From JAKRSE01 sp943369295 (lineage in GTDB: Bacteria; Armatimonadota; Fimbriimonadia; Fimbriimonadales; Fimbriimonadaceae), in contig CALRMU020000006.1 in the NCBI GenBank assembly GCA_943369295.1, forward strand, positions 66,645 to 130,644: DNA of 64,000 nt, written 5' to 3'. Under the pieces are notes generated by a model. It worked only from the letters and a program-made list of their open reading frames with translations. It was not told where the DNA came from and searched no databases. Of the stretch, positions 53,390 through 62,340 are shown piece by piece (position 1 is the stretch's first letter; the number at the start of each line of letters is the position of its first letter). A program made the translations under genes and the position numbers.

Positions 53390-55761
53390 TGGGCTGGTTC
53401 GATTCTCCCCTTAAGAAAAAGGCTAAGCAGCTGCTGGATGAATCGTGCCGACTTGAGCCTGAGAGTCTTTCTGAATACGAAAGGGCTTTTATTTATGATC
53501 TAGCTCACTACATTCAGGTCCAGAAAGAAAACCGATTTGCTCCAATGGTACGAGAACAAGAGCCTGAAGTTCAAGATGCTATTGCTCAGCTGCTATTGGA
53601 CCGCAAAACGAAGAACAGGGAGCCCTGGCACTTTAACTGCTTTCCTTGGGGGAGAGCTAAGCTTAGCCCGGCAACGATTCTGCAGTACCTGGATCTTGTG
53701 CTTCAAGGCGCGGAGCCTGGCAAGGAGTGGATTTCTGGTGGGCACCCAGTTGACTTGTATCATGTAAAGCAGTTCCAACAGATTCTTCCACAAATTCCAG
53801 AAGAAACTGCAAGATCATTCGTAAACCAAGCACTTGCCCACTACGACATAAATGGCTTCCGATTTTCTGATGAGCCAGAAGCTTACAAGCTGCTTAAGAT
53901 CATTTCTGGCTTCGGTGAGAATGTAGCGCTTCAGGCTTGGCAGGAGAACCTATTTGCTGATAAATCGATTGAAGAGATTGTCAATCACGCTATCACCTGC
54001 AAGGGAACCACTCCATCTCAAAAATGGCAGAAGAAGGCGGCGGAAATTGCTAAGACTATTGACATTCGCCACTATCGAGAGGTCTTGGAAAGGTCTTTCG
54101 AAGTGATGCAGAAAATGCCCATGGCTGTTGACCCTATGGTCAGCGACCAGGCAAGAGGTTTTGTTGCCTTCCTTAAGTATTTTCCAGATCAAGAAACAAT
54201 CTGGCTCTTAGGCAAGATCATGCGCGCGACCTCGGACAAAATTCCTGGCATAGGGGCTCGATGTCTCAAAGGGTTCTCTGGAGCTGTTTGGACTCTTGAA
54301 GAAATGGGAACGATGGAAGCCTTGGCCGCTTTAAGCATTGCCAAAACCAGAGTTAGAAATCAGACTCAGTTTGCTCAGGTTGAGCAGGCGCTAAGCCGAG
54401 CCGCCTACAAGATGGAGATGTCTCTTGAGGAGCTGGAAGCCAAGCTGGTTCCAGATTACGATCTGGATCAAAACAGCTCAATCACCTTTGAACTCGGTCC
54501 GGATAAGGCTGTTTTGAGTTTGGATCGGCTCTGCAGAGCGAACCTAGAGTGGTGGAGCGGAGCCAAGCAGGTCAACTCTCCGACCGCCGCCATGAAGCAG
54601 AACTTTGGCGAGGATATTGACTACATAAAGCGCCAGAAGAAGGAGCTGGAGATTTTGGTTTCCAGTCAGAAGAAGCGGCTGGATAGGCTCTTTATTGCTG
54701 AGAATTCTATCAAGTTTTCTGATTGGCAAGGACAGTATCTCAATCACCCCGTTCTAGCAAATCTGACCAATCGATTGATTTGGACTTTTGAATATGAAGG
54801 CAGCAGGCTCTCGGCTCTGCCCAGAAATGGAGGCTTCACTAACTCACATAACGAGGAGATCCAGATTTCTGCTGACTGTACAGTCCGGCTTTGGCACCCC
54901 TTAACGGCTGATGACGCAGAAATTGTCGCGTGGAGAGATGCACTTATCTCGCAGGAAATCACTCAGCCGCTTAAGCAGAGCTTCCGAGAGATTTATGTCC
55001 TAACTGATGCGGAAATAGCGACAAGAACCTACTCAAACCGATTTGCGGCTCAGATTCTTAAGCAGCATCAGGCAGTAGCCCTGATGAAAGAAAGGGGATG
55101 GAAAGCCAGTCTGCAGGGATATTTTGATGCACCTTTGCACTACCCAACACGGCACCTTTCTGCTTGGGATCTAACGGCCGAATTTTTTGCTGAGATTGTC
55201 GAAGGCCCAATGACCGACGCTGGTATAGCCGAGCTGATTTCTACTGATCAAGTCAGGTTTTTAAGGCGCCGTGATCCTATTCCTATGGTCGATGTTCCCC
55301 CCATCGTTTTTAGCGAAATGATGAGGGATGTTGACCTCTTTGTGGGCGTAACGAGCATCGGAGCGGACCCTGAGTGGAATGACCGAGGCGAGCAGATCGT
55401 CGCCCAGAACTGGACCTGGCACGAATTCAGCTTTGGCGATTTAAGCCCTCTAGCCGAGACCCGCAAGGCTGTGCTCCAAAGGCTCCTCCCCCGCATGGCC
55501 ATCGCCCGTCAGTGCGAACTTGATGATAAGTTCTTAAAGGTTCAGGGCAAGAGGCACAGCTACAAAATCCATCTTGGCAGCGGCAATATTCTTATCGAGC
55601 CGGCGAATCGCTACCTCTGCATTGTGCCGAGCGGCAAGAAAGAAGATTCCATCTACCTTCCGTTTGAGGGGGACAGGACTCTGGCGGTGATTTTAAGCAA
55701 AGCGGCGATGCTGGTGAATGACGACAAGATCACGGACCAGACGATTTTGAGTCAGCTTTGA
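53389..55761 (+). CDS. DUF4132 (MolR/YehI-type) large protein
   Basis: 790 residues, no signal or membrane helix. The first 450 residues are helical, HEAT-like. The C-terminal part carries the DUF4132 block (TVRLWHPLTADDAEIVAW, FREIYVLTDAE, KQHQAVALMKERGW) and, at the end, the conserved YKIHLGSGNILIEPANRYLCIV, split here, and FEGDRTLAVILSKA. E. coli YehI was once called MolR for an effect on molybdate metabolism; the biochemical role of the family is unknown. It is shorter than the E. coli form. Translation is coupled to the ubiquitin-like candidate. Confidence 0.85.
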   Translation: MGWFDSPLKKKAKQLLDESCRLEPESLSEYERAFIYDLAHYIQVQKENRFAPMVREQEPEVQDAIAQLLLDRKTKNREPWHFNCFPWGRAKLSPATILQYLDLVLQGAEPGKEWISGGHPVDLYHVKQFQQILPQIPEETARSFVNQALAHYDINGFRFSDEPEAYKLLKIISGFGENVALQAWQENLFADKSIEEIVNHAITCKGTTPSQKWQKKAAEIAKTIDIRHYREVLERSFEVMQKMPMAVDPMVSDQARGFVAFLKYFPDQETIWLLGKIMRATSDKIPGIGARCLKGFSGAVWTLEEMGTMEALAALSIAKTRVRNQTQFAQVEQALSRAAYKMEMSLEELEAKLVPDYDLDQNSSITFELGPDKAVLSLDRLCRANLEWWSGAKQVNSPTAAMKQNFGEDIDYIKRQKKELEILVSSQKKRLDRLFIAENSIKFSDWQGQYLNHPVLANLTNRLIWTFEYEGSRLSALPRNGGFTNSHNEEIQISADCTVRLWHPLTADDAEIVAWRDALISQEITQPLKQSFREIYVLTDAEIATRTYSNRFAAQILKQHQAVALMKERGWKASLQGYFDAPLHYPTRHLSAWDLTAEFFAEIVEGPMTDAGIAELISTDQVRFLRRRDPIPMVDVPPIVFSEMMRDVDLFVGVTSIGADPEWNDRGEQIVAQNWTWHEFSFGDLSPLAETRKAVLQRLLPRMAIARQCELDDKFLKVQGKRHSYKIHLGSGNILIEPANRYLCIVPSGKKEDSIYLPFEGDRTLAVILSKAAMLVNDDKITDQTILSQL

Positions 55762-55796
55762 CCCGCAAGGTTCAATGCACCTTCACCCAGGGGAGC

Positions 55797-55802
55797 TACA
55801 AT
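55797..55802 (+). promoter_or_regulatory. TACAAT -10 box, 7 nt before a GTG start
   Basis: The box ends at 55802 and the GTG begins at 55810. Expected transcription start falls on the start codon, so the mRNA would be leaderless. No clear -35 is seen. Confidence 0.5.
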
Positions 55803-55809
55803 TTGAAGC

Positions 55810-56685
55810 GTGGCGAGGGTTGGATTTGTTGGGCTAGGAGTCATGGGCGGACCCATGGCCGGACACTTGTTAAAGGCAGGCCACGAGGTGATTGTCTGGA
55901 ACAGATCTCCTGGCAAGTCGGATGCCCTTGAAGCAGTCGGAGCCCACGTCGCTGAAACCCTTGAGGATGTCGCTCAAAACTGCTCGGTCATTTTTCTCTG
56001 CGTTAGCCGGACTGAAGATGTGGAGCAGTGTCTGGCCCAGATGACCGGCGAAGCCGAACCCAACACGCTTTTCGTCGACCACTCAACTATCTCGGTCACT
56101 GGAGCGAAAAAGATCCATCAGGATCTGGCCAAGAAGGGACATAGATTTCTCGATGCCCCCATCACGGGCGGATCGATGGGAGCCCAAAAGGGGCAGCTCA
56201 CCATTTTTGTCGGGGGCAGCCAGGCAGATTTCGATGAGGCTTTGCCCTTCATGCAGTCTTACGCCAAGCGGGCCGAGTGGGTAGGAGAAGCTGGTGCAGG
56301 CCAGACAACCAAAATGGCGAACCAAGTGGCAGTTGCCGGAGCCCTGCTCGGCCTCTGTGAAAGCCTTGCCTTCGCAGAAAAGGCTGGCTTGGATGTCTCT
56401 CTCACCCGCGAGCTTCTCGCCGGAGGCGCCGCCGGAAGCTGGGCTTTTGACAACTACGGCCCCAAGGTCTTGGCCGCAGATTGGTCCCCAGGCTTTTCTA
56501 TCATCAATCAGAGAAAGGACTTCGGCTACTGCGTCGAGGCAGCCGATGCTCTTGATCTCGATCTTCCAATGACCGAGCTCTGCGATCGGCTCCTGAAGGT
56601 TCTTGACGACGAAGGCCGGGGGCAGGAAACGACCGCCGCCGTGTACGAAGTACTTAAGCGAAATAAATCCAAGGAGGTTGATTGA
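55810..56685 (+). CDS. 3-hydroxyisobutyrate dehydrogenase-like NAD(P)-dependent enzyme
   Basis: 291 residues from GTG. Dinucleotide loop GFVGLGVMGGPMAGHL, substrate loop DAPITGGSMGAQKGQL and catalytic Lys168 in GQTTKMANQV define the beta-hydroxyacid dehydrogenase family (3-hydroxyisobutyrate, tartronate semialdehyde, glyoxylate or succinic-semialdehyde reductases). The substrate cannot be fixed. The stop overlaps the TTG start of the ABC ATPase (TTGA), so the enzyme is in one operon with the importer. Confidence 0.92.
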   Translation: MARVGFVGLGVMGGPMAGHLLKAGHEVIVWNRSPGKSDALEAVGAHVAETLEDVAQNCSVIFLCVSRTEDVEQCLAQMTGEAEPNTLFVDHSTISVTGAKKIHQDLAKKGHRFLDAPITGGSMGAQKGQLTIFVGGSQADFDEALPFMQSYAKRAEWVGEAGAGQTTKMANQVAVAGALLGLCESLAFAEKAGLDVSLTRELLAGGAAGSWAFDNYGPKVLAADWSPGFSIINQRKDFGYCVEAADALDLDLPMTELCDRLLKVLDDEGRGQETTAAVYEVLKRNKSKEVD

Positions 56686-58163
56686 CCCAAGCTGCCTTAA
56701 CGATGCAGGGGGTCACCCAGGTTTTCGGGTCGGTTAAAGCACTTGACCAGGTGAGCTTTCAGGCCAACTGGGGTCAGATTCAGGCTCTGGTGGGAGAAAA
56801 CGGGGCGGGAAAAACCACTCTCATGCGTATTTTGCATGGGTCGCTTAAGCCCACGAGCGGCGAGGTTTCACTCGAAGACCCGAAGGCCAAGGTTGGCATG
56901 GTCAGCCAGCACTACGCCATCATTCCCGAGCTGACCTGTCTGGAAAACCTGATGCTAGGCGCCGAGCCTGGCCAATGGATCGACCCCGCGCCCAACGAGG
57001 CCAGAGCCCAGAAGCTGGCCGACCAAATGGGCTTCAAGTTCGACTGGCGCAGACCGGCTTCCAGCCTCGGTGCTGGTGAAGCTCAAAAGCTAGAAATCTT
57101 AAAGCTTCTGTGGCGCGAAAGCCAGATCATGATTCTGGATGAGCCGACGGCCATGCTTTCCCCTGCCGATGGCGAGGCCCTTTACGAGAGCCTTAAGCTG
57201 CTGGCCGCTCAGGGCAAGTGCATCATCGTGGTCACCCACCGGCTCAGCGAGGTGATGGATTACTGCAGCCAAGTAACTGTGCTTCGCCAGGGCAGGCTGG
57301 TCGATTCCAAACCTGTCAGCGAAGTCACCACAAGCCAGATCGCCGAACTGATTGTCGGCCACGGAATTGAGCCGCCGGTCATCACTCCGCCCATTCTCGG
57401 GGCAACAGTTCTCGAAGCAAAACAAATCAGCCTGCTTGATGAAAGAAAGAACCTGGCACTCAAAGATGTCAGCTTCAGCCTCAGGGCAGGGGAAGTTGTG
57501 GGAATTGCAGGAGTCGATGGAAGCGGCCAGAAGGAGCTTTTTCATGCTCTGCTTGGGATCAAGCCCCTTGCCGGAGGCTCAATTGATCTTGGTGGCAAAG
57601 CCGCACCGCAAAGTACAAGAGAAAGGCTTGCCTGGGGCATGAGGGTCATCCCCGAAGATCGGCTTGAAGAAGGCGTCATTCCTTCCTGGAGTCTTGAACT
57701 AAACGGAGTTCTGGGCCTGCAGCGAAGGCCAGAGGTCAGCAGAGGCCCCTGGGTCAATAAGGAGGCTCGGCGCACTTGGGCAGAGAAAGCTGCCACTCTT
57801 TTCTCCACTCGCCACGGTGGGCTAGATCTTCCCATGTCATCTCTAAGCGGGGGCAATCAGCAGAGGTTCGCGGCCGCGCGGGCCATGGCCCCTGGCGGAA
57901 AACTGCACCTTGCTTTTCAGCCGGCGCGAGGATTGGATATCGATGGCACGGCCCAAATTTATCAAGAGCTGAGAAGGCAGTGCCGAGAAGAGGGTTCAGC
58001 CGCTCTTGTTGTCAGCTTCGACCTCGATGAGCTGCTGGCCCAGTGCGACCGAATCCTTGTCATGTTCCGTGGAACCCTGGCCGCACCTCCAGAGCACCTG
58101 GCCAAAGATCGCCAGGCGATTGGAAGGCTGATGGTCGGAATGAAAGAGGGGGCCGAAGCGTGA
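56682..58163 (+). CDS. ABC importer ATPase, double-domain, nucleoside/BMP type
   Basis: 493 residues from TTG. Two ATPase domains in tandem, as in RbsA/YufO. Domain 1: Walker A GENGAGKTT, Walker B MILDEPTAML, signature weakened to SLGAGEAQK, H-loop VTHRLSEV. Domain 2: Walker A replaced by GVDGSGQKE, signature SGGNQQR, and Walker B reduced to LHLAFQPARGLD, without the usual acidic pair. Only one site is likely to split ATP well. With the two permeases downstream it forms a BMP-type importer for nucleosides or similar solutes. Confidence 0.92.
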   Translation: MTQAALTMQGVTQVFGSVKALDQVSFQANWGQIQALVGENGAGKTTLMRILHGSLKPTSGEVSLEDPKAKVGMVSQHYAIIPELTCLENLMLGAEPGQWIDPAPNEARAQKLADQMGFKFDWRRPASSLGAGEAQKLEILKLLWRESQIMILDEPTAMLSPADGEALYESLKLLAAQGKCIIVVTHRLSEVMDYCSQVTVLRQGRLVDSKPVSEVTTSQIAELIVGHGIEPPVITPPILGATVLEAKQISLLDERKNLALKDVSFSLRAGEVVGIAGVDGSGQKELFHALLGIKPLAGGSIDLGGKAAPQSTRERLAWGMRVIPEDRLEEGVIPSWSLELNGVLGLQRRPEVSRGPWVNKEARRTWAEKAATLFSTRHGGLDLPMSSLSGGNQQRFAAARAMAPGGKLHLAFQPARGLDIDGTAQIYQELRRQCREEGSAALVVSFDLDELLAQCDRILVMFRGTLAAPPEHLAKDRQAIGRLMVGMKEGAEA

Positions 58164-59158
58164 AAAAGTGGACTTGGCACCACACGGTTCTGGTTCTGGG
58201 CGCCTTCATTATTGTCGTCGCCGCCTTTCAGGCAACAGGGGCCGCGCCAGGCAAAATCTTTGAAGGCATGTTGGGGGCAGTAACCACCGACTCAGGCTGG
58301 AAGGCCATTCTCGCCCGGATGACGCCCCTGCTTGTCGGGGGTCTGGCTGTCTTTCTTGGCCTGCGAGCGGGGCTGTTTAACATTGGGGCCGAGGGGCAGA
58401 TTCTGCTCGGGGGCTTGGGGTCTGTTCTCACGGTTTTTGCGATTCCTAATCCTCTCGGCTTGATTCTTGGCTTAGTGGTCGGGGCTGCGTTCGGCGCTCT
58501 CTGGGCTCTTCCAGCCGGGTTGATCAAGGCTTATCGCGGGGGGCACGAGGTCATCTCGACCATCATGCTCAACGCCATTGCCATGTCGCTCTGCACCTTT
58601 TTGGCTAAAGGAGTGCTTAAAGATCCGGGTCAGCAGTCGGCAACAACGGCAAACATTGCCGAGTCGGCTCATCTGCCGGTTTTGATGAAGGCAGGCAGGT
58701 TTGAACTCGGACTTGGCTGGATCATTGGTTTGGCTTTGGTGCTCGGGGCGGCCTGGTGGCTGAAGAGATCAGTCGCAGGCTATGAGCTTGAGGCATCGGG
58801 GGAAAGCCCGCGAGCTGCCGAAATGGCAGGAATTCCGACCCGCAAGGTGCAGGTTTTGGCCATGTCGGCGAGCGGTGCCCTGGCCGGATTAGCCGGAGCC
58901 ATGCTGGTGACAGGGGCAGATCATAGATTTTACGGAACCCTCGCGGGAGGCTTTGGCTTCGATTCTCTCGGTGTCGCCCTCCTTTCCGGTTCATCGGCAT
59001 GGGCTCTGATTCCAAGTGCCTTTTTCTTTGCGCTTGTCGATGCTGCTACGGGGCGGCTCAGCTTCTTCGGAGTCCCTAAAGGAATCAGCGCTCTGCTGCT
59101 AGGAATTGTGATTTTGGTCTTCGCCGCTCTCAAGTATCGACGCGAGGTGGCCAAGTGA
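58160..59158 (+). CDS. ABC importer permease 1 (YufP/NupP-like)
   Basis: 332 residues from the GTG at 58160, which overlaps the ATPase stop (GTGA). About nine membrane helices. Family wording: PLLVGGLAVFLGLRAGLFNIGAEGQILLGG, given here in two parts (PLLVGGLAVFLGLRAG and LFNIGAEGQILLGG), STIMLNAIA and GVALLSGSS. This is the BPD_transp_2 family of nucleoside/simple sugar permeases. Confidence 0.93.
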   Translation: MKKWTWHHTVLVLGAFIIVVAAFQATGAAPGKIFEGMLGAVTTDSGWKAILARMTPLLVGGLAVFLGLRAGLFNIGAEGQILLGGLGSVLTVFAIPNPLGLILGLVVGAAFGALWALPAGLIKAYRGGHEVISTIMLNAIAMSLCTFLAKGVLKDPGQQSATTANIAESAHLPVLMKAGRFELGLGWIIGLALVLGAAWWLKRSVAGYELEASGESPRAAEMAGIPTRKVQVLAMSASGALAGLAGAMLVTGADHRFYGTLAGGFGFDSLGVALLSGSSAWALIPSAFFFALVDAATGRLSFFGVPKGISALLLGIVILVFAALKYRREVAK

Positions 59159-60012
59159 GTCTGGCACTTATCGGGCTTCTTTTGGCAGGTGTCGCTGCCT
59201 ATGCCGCGCCTCTGCTTCTCGCCGCTTTGGGCGGCTTGGCCAGTGAAAGGTCGGGTGTCATCAACATCGGGCTGGAAGGCAAAATGCTCGGGGCAGCCTG
59301 TGCGGCGGCAATCGCTGGGTTGTGGCTCAACAACATTTGGGCGGCCATCCTGGCTGCCATTCTCATGGCGACCCTTCTCAGCCTGCTGCATGCCTGGCTG
59401 ACTCAAGTCTTCCAGATCGATCAAGTTATCAGCGGAATGGGAATCAATGCCCTTGCCATAGGCGGAACCGGCTACCTTTCTGAGGCTGTCCCGATCCTGC
59501 AAAGCGGCGGCACTCTGCCTCGATTCCCTGAACCGCTTTTCTGGGGATTGGCTTTGTTTGGTGCTCTCGGCTTTGCCCTCTTTTTGGCTCGAACCAAGGG
59601 GGGACTCAGACTGCTTGCGGTAGGCAACAACCCAGATAAATCTCGCCTCATGGGGCTGGATCCTGTGAAGATCAGGTTTAAAGCTCTGATTGCCACAGGA
59701 GTCTTCTGCGGATTGGCCGGGGCACTTATCGCCGGGACAGCCGGCGGATTTGCCAAAGATATGACGGCTGGCCGAGGCTATATTGCTCTTGCCGCCTTGG
59801 TGCTGGCGGGCTGGAGACCGATTCCTGCCCTCCTCGCCTGTTTAGGCTTTAGTCTTCTTACCAACCTCAACATTCTGTTTCAAGGAAGCCCCATTTTGGG
59901 GGTCACTCTTCCCGGAGAGTTTTGGCAGGCTGTTCCATACCTCGCAACGTTACTGGCTCTTTGCCTTGTGGTACAGTCTAATAGAGCTCCTGGAGGTCTT
60001 GGAAAACCATGA
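59155..60012 (+). CDS. ABC importer permease 2 (YufQ/NupQ-like)
   Basis: 285 residues from a GTG overlapping the previous stop. About eight membrane helices with GGLASERSGVINIGLEGKML, the highly conserved motif of this permease type, and GMGINALAIGGTGYL. It pairs with permease 1 to form the channel. No BMP-type substrate-binding lipoprotein gene is in the window. Confidence 0.93.
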   Translation: MSLALIGLLLAGVAAYAAPLLLAALGGLASERSGVINIGLEGKMLGAACAAAIAGLWLNNIWAAILAAILMATLLSLLHAWLTQVFQIDQVISGMGINALAIGGTGYLSEAVPILQSGGTLPRFPEPLFWGLALFGALGFALFLARTKGGLRLLAVGNNPDKSRLMGLDPVKIRFKALIATGVFCGLAGALIAGTAGGFAKDMTAGRGYIALAALVLAGWRPIPALLACLGFSLLTNLNILFQGSPILGVTLPGEFWQAVPYLATLLALCLVVQSNRAPGGLGKP

Positions 60013-61244
60013 CACCGATCACCTTGGCACTTGCCGTTGGGTTTATCAACCCTACTGATGAGGTCTTTAAGCAGTCCATCGCTTCGATGAACAGCAGGCA
60101 GGTTTTTTCGACCGCCTACACCCAAACCACGACTTCAAAAAGAGGGAACTCAAGCTCTCGATTTCTGGTTCAAGCCCGCCGTCCAGATCAAGCCTTTATT
60201 GCCAGTTTGGACAAAAACGGCAAGGTGGTTAACAGCGTTGCCTTCGGTGCAGGGGGCAGAATCGTCTCCAAGTCAGAAGTTTCTCAGCATGTCAAGCTGC
60301 AGCCAATCACCTGGGATGATGCCGTACCTCAGCTTGTCGAGCAGATCCCTGGCCTCGATCTCTTCGTGATTTCTGGTCTCGCCCCCAAAGGGTGGGATGG
60401 CTATATCAAGGATATTCTCGCTCAAGGCAAGGGCTGGAAACCGAGATTCACTGATGGTCAGTGGAAGCTTTCTTTGGCCTCTCCTAACGGGCAGCTCACT
60501 TTGACTTTCCGCTCGGGCGACTTTCTGCCGGTCGAAATGCGGCTGGCTGGTGGAGGCACCTTAAACGTCTGGAAAATTGACCATTCGACCAGGGTCCAGG
60601 ACAGCTATTTCGAAGCACCTAAGCAGTCCAGGCTTGTCGCCCGATTCCAGAACTTTCCACCGCCTAACAGCTACGATCCACTTTCGAAACCCCTTGTAGA
60701 AAAGCTCTTCAAGAACTTTGACGTCACGCGGAGCCTGGCGATTGAGACTGACGCGGGCGGACACAAAACAAGAATTCTGGCAAAAGGCGCCCGAATCAGA
60801 CAGACCGTGGAAGATGTGGACTGGTCGTACGATGGCAAAACCGTGACCATCATGGCCGAAGGCAAGGTGAGCCGACATAAAGTCAAGTCCGATAAAATGC
60901 TTGAGCTGGTTGCTCAGGCCGGCGGTCGGTTAGATCCTCTTTGGGGCGACCTTTTAAGCGGAGCCAACCCCTTTAGAAGACTTTTGAGCGGTGCGGATGT
61001 TCGACATAAGGGCGTCATCGAAACTCCTGAAGGGCAGGTTGCTCTTCTGCAGGTGACCGGCAAGCTGGAGAATCTTTCGCTCGGACTCAGAGTTTCTGAC
61101 GCGCGAGTCATTTCGCTTAGCCGAATTCCCAGAGCAGACAAACACCAAGGAGTTTCGATTTCTTCCATGAAGCGGTTCCGCTATCTGGATGAATCAGTTC
61201 TCGCCAAAACGGCTGCCTTCGACGTGACAAATCGCGGGGCCTGA
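60009..61244 (+). CDS. Unknown beta-rich protein at the end of the importer operon
   Basis: 411 residues, ATGA overlap with permease 2. A short hydrophobic N-terminus (ITLALAVGF) may be a weak signal peptide. Two similar halves can be seen, each with a run of strands such as RFLVQARRPDQAFIASLDKNGK and WKLSLASPNGQLTLTFRS, a pattern reminiscent of LolA/DUF2092-type lipid-binding half barrels. I cannot assign a family. Its place behind the permeases could mean export or binding of the solute, but this is a guess. Confidence 0.6.
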   Translation: MTPITLALAVGFINPTDEVFKQSIASMNSRQVFSTAYTQTTTSKRGNSSSRFLVQARRPDQAFIASLDKNGKVVNSVAFGAGGRIVSKSEVSQHVKLQPITWDDAVPQLVEQIPGLDLFVISGLAPKGWDGYIKDILAQGKGWKPRFTDGQWKLSLASPNGQLTLTFRSGDFLPVEMRLAGGGTLNVWKIDHSTRVQDSYFEAPKQSRLVARFQNFPPPNSYDPLSKPLVEKLFKNFDVTRSLAIETDAGGHKTRILAKGARIRQTVEDVDWSYDGKTVTIMAEGKVSRHKVKSDKMLELVAQAGGRLDPLWGDLLSGANPFRRLLSGADVRHKGVIETPEGQVALLQVTGKLENLSLGLRVSDARVISLSRIPRADKHQGVSISSMKRFRYLDESVLAKTAAFDVTNRGA

Positions 61245-61281
61245 CGCCTCAGGGTCAGCTCAGCCGTCCCTAGCAGAGACA

Positions 61282-61755
61282 ATGTCTTGGGATCGACACA
61301 ATTTTGCTGATCGGCTGAAGGAAGCCTTTGCTTCTGAAGCCTTGGCAGAAGTGACAAGCCCCTTGGCAAAAGAAGTGAAGGCAGAGGGGTCAGAGCGCAT
61401 GACAGCGGCTCTGCAGGGAAAAACCTGGGATGAAGTAGGTCCGGATATGGCCATGAGGGCGGCCCCGGACCTTATCACTTTAACGAGTGAGGCCTTTGTG
61501 GCCTACCTTCCTGCCTTTCTGCGGGGGGCCGCCTACGATCTTGATGGCGAAGGAGCAACCTACGTTTTTTACGCCCTGGCCCCATTGGATCAGCTTGATG
61601 TCTACTACGATCGCACCTGCCTGCTCTTTTCGCCGCAGCAGGCAGAGTTGATTGCCCAGCTTCTTGAGCAGATGGCATCCGACCCCGCCTTCAGCTACTT
61701 TGGCGATGAGCCCACAACCGCCATCGCCCTTTGGCGCAGACGCGCTTCGGGTTAA
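61282..61755 (+). CDS. Cytosolic protein of unknown function (DUF6714-like)
   Basis: 157 residues, no signal. The stretch APDLITLTSEAFVAYLPAFLRGA followed by VFYALAPLDQL and LLFSPQQAELIAQLLEQM resembles DUF6714-type proteins, in which an FxxYLPAF motif is typical. Function unknown. It stands between the importer operon and ccmA. Confidence 0.6.
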   Translation: MSWDRHNFADRLKEAFASEALAEVTSPLAKEVKAEGSERMTAALQGKTWDEVGPDMAMRAAPDLITLTSEAFVAYLPAFLRGAAYDLDGEGATYVFYALAPLDQLDVYYDRTCLLFSPQQAELIAQLLEQMASDPAFSYFGDEPTTAIALWRRRASG

Positions 61756-61762
61756 ATTAACC
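61730..61762 (+). promoter_or_regulatory. ccmA promoter with palindrome over the -10
   Basis: TTTGGC (61730-61735), 16-bp spacer, TTAAAT (61752-61757), then 7 nt to the ATG. The -10 lies in the perfect palindrome GGTTAA-A-TTAACC (61750-61762), which also contains the stop codon of the gene before it. Confidence 0.5.
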
Positions 61763-61764
61763 TC

Positions 61765-62340
61765 ATGACGCCCTGGCTGCTGAAGGCAGAAAACCTTGGG
61801 CGTCGGTTTGGCAGTCAATGGGTGATTAGGGACCTTGATTTCGAGGTTTATCCCGGCCAGGCTTTAGCCATCACCGGCCCCAATGGAAGGGGCAAATCTA
61901 CACTTCTCAAGCTGCTCTGCGGCCTGCTGGAACCTTCACAAGGCAAGGTTCATCTTGCAGGCGCACTCGGGGTCTCTGCGCTTGATATGGCCCTCTACCC
62001 CCAGCTTACGGGGCGAGAACACGTGGTCTGGCTCTCAAAAATGAAGGGGATCTCGACTGACCCTGTGACTCTTCTTACTGAAGTTGGCCTGGCTGGTGCG
62101 GTGGATCGAGCGGCGGGAGCTTATTCCACCGGAATGAGGGCAAGGCTGAAGCTCGCTTTGGCTCTGCTTGGTGATCCTCCTCTTCTTCTGCTGGATGAAC
62201 CTACCGCTGCCCTTGATGAAGAAGGGCAAGCTTTGATCCACCGAGTCATCGCCTCGCAGAAGGAGAGAGGGGCTGTCATTTTAGCCACCAACGATCGGGC
62301 CGATTTGGCTCAGGCAACCCATGAACTCACCCTGGCTTAA
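61765..62340 (+). CDS. ccmA: Cytochrome c maturation ABC ATPase CcmA
   Basis: 191 residues. Walker A GPNGRGKSTLLKLLCGLL, signature YSTGMRARLKLALALL, Walker B LLLLDEPTAALD. Length and the signature YSTGM are those of the CcmA branch. With CcmB it powers release of haem from the CcmC-CcmE complex for cytochrome c assembly. It overlaps ccmB by 20 bases. Confidence 0.88.
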   Translation: MTPWLLKAENLGRRFGSQWVIRDLDFEVYPGQALAITGPNGRGKSTLLKLLCGLLEPSQGKVHLAGALGVSALDMALYPQLTGREHVVWLSKMKGISTDPVTLLTEVGLAGAVDRAAGAYSTGMRARLKLALALLGDPPLLLLDEPTAALDEEGQALIHRVIASQKERGAVILATNDRADLAQATHELTLA

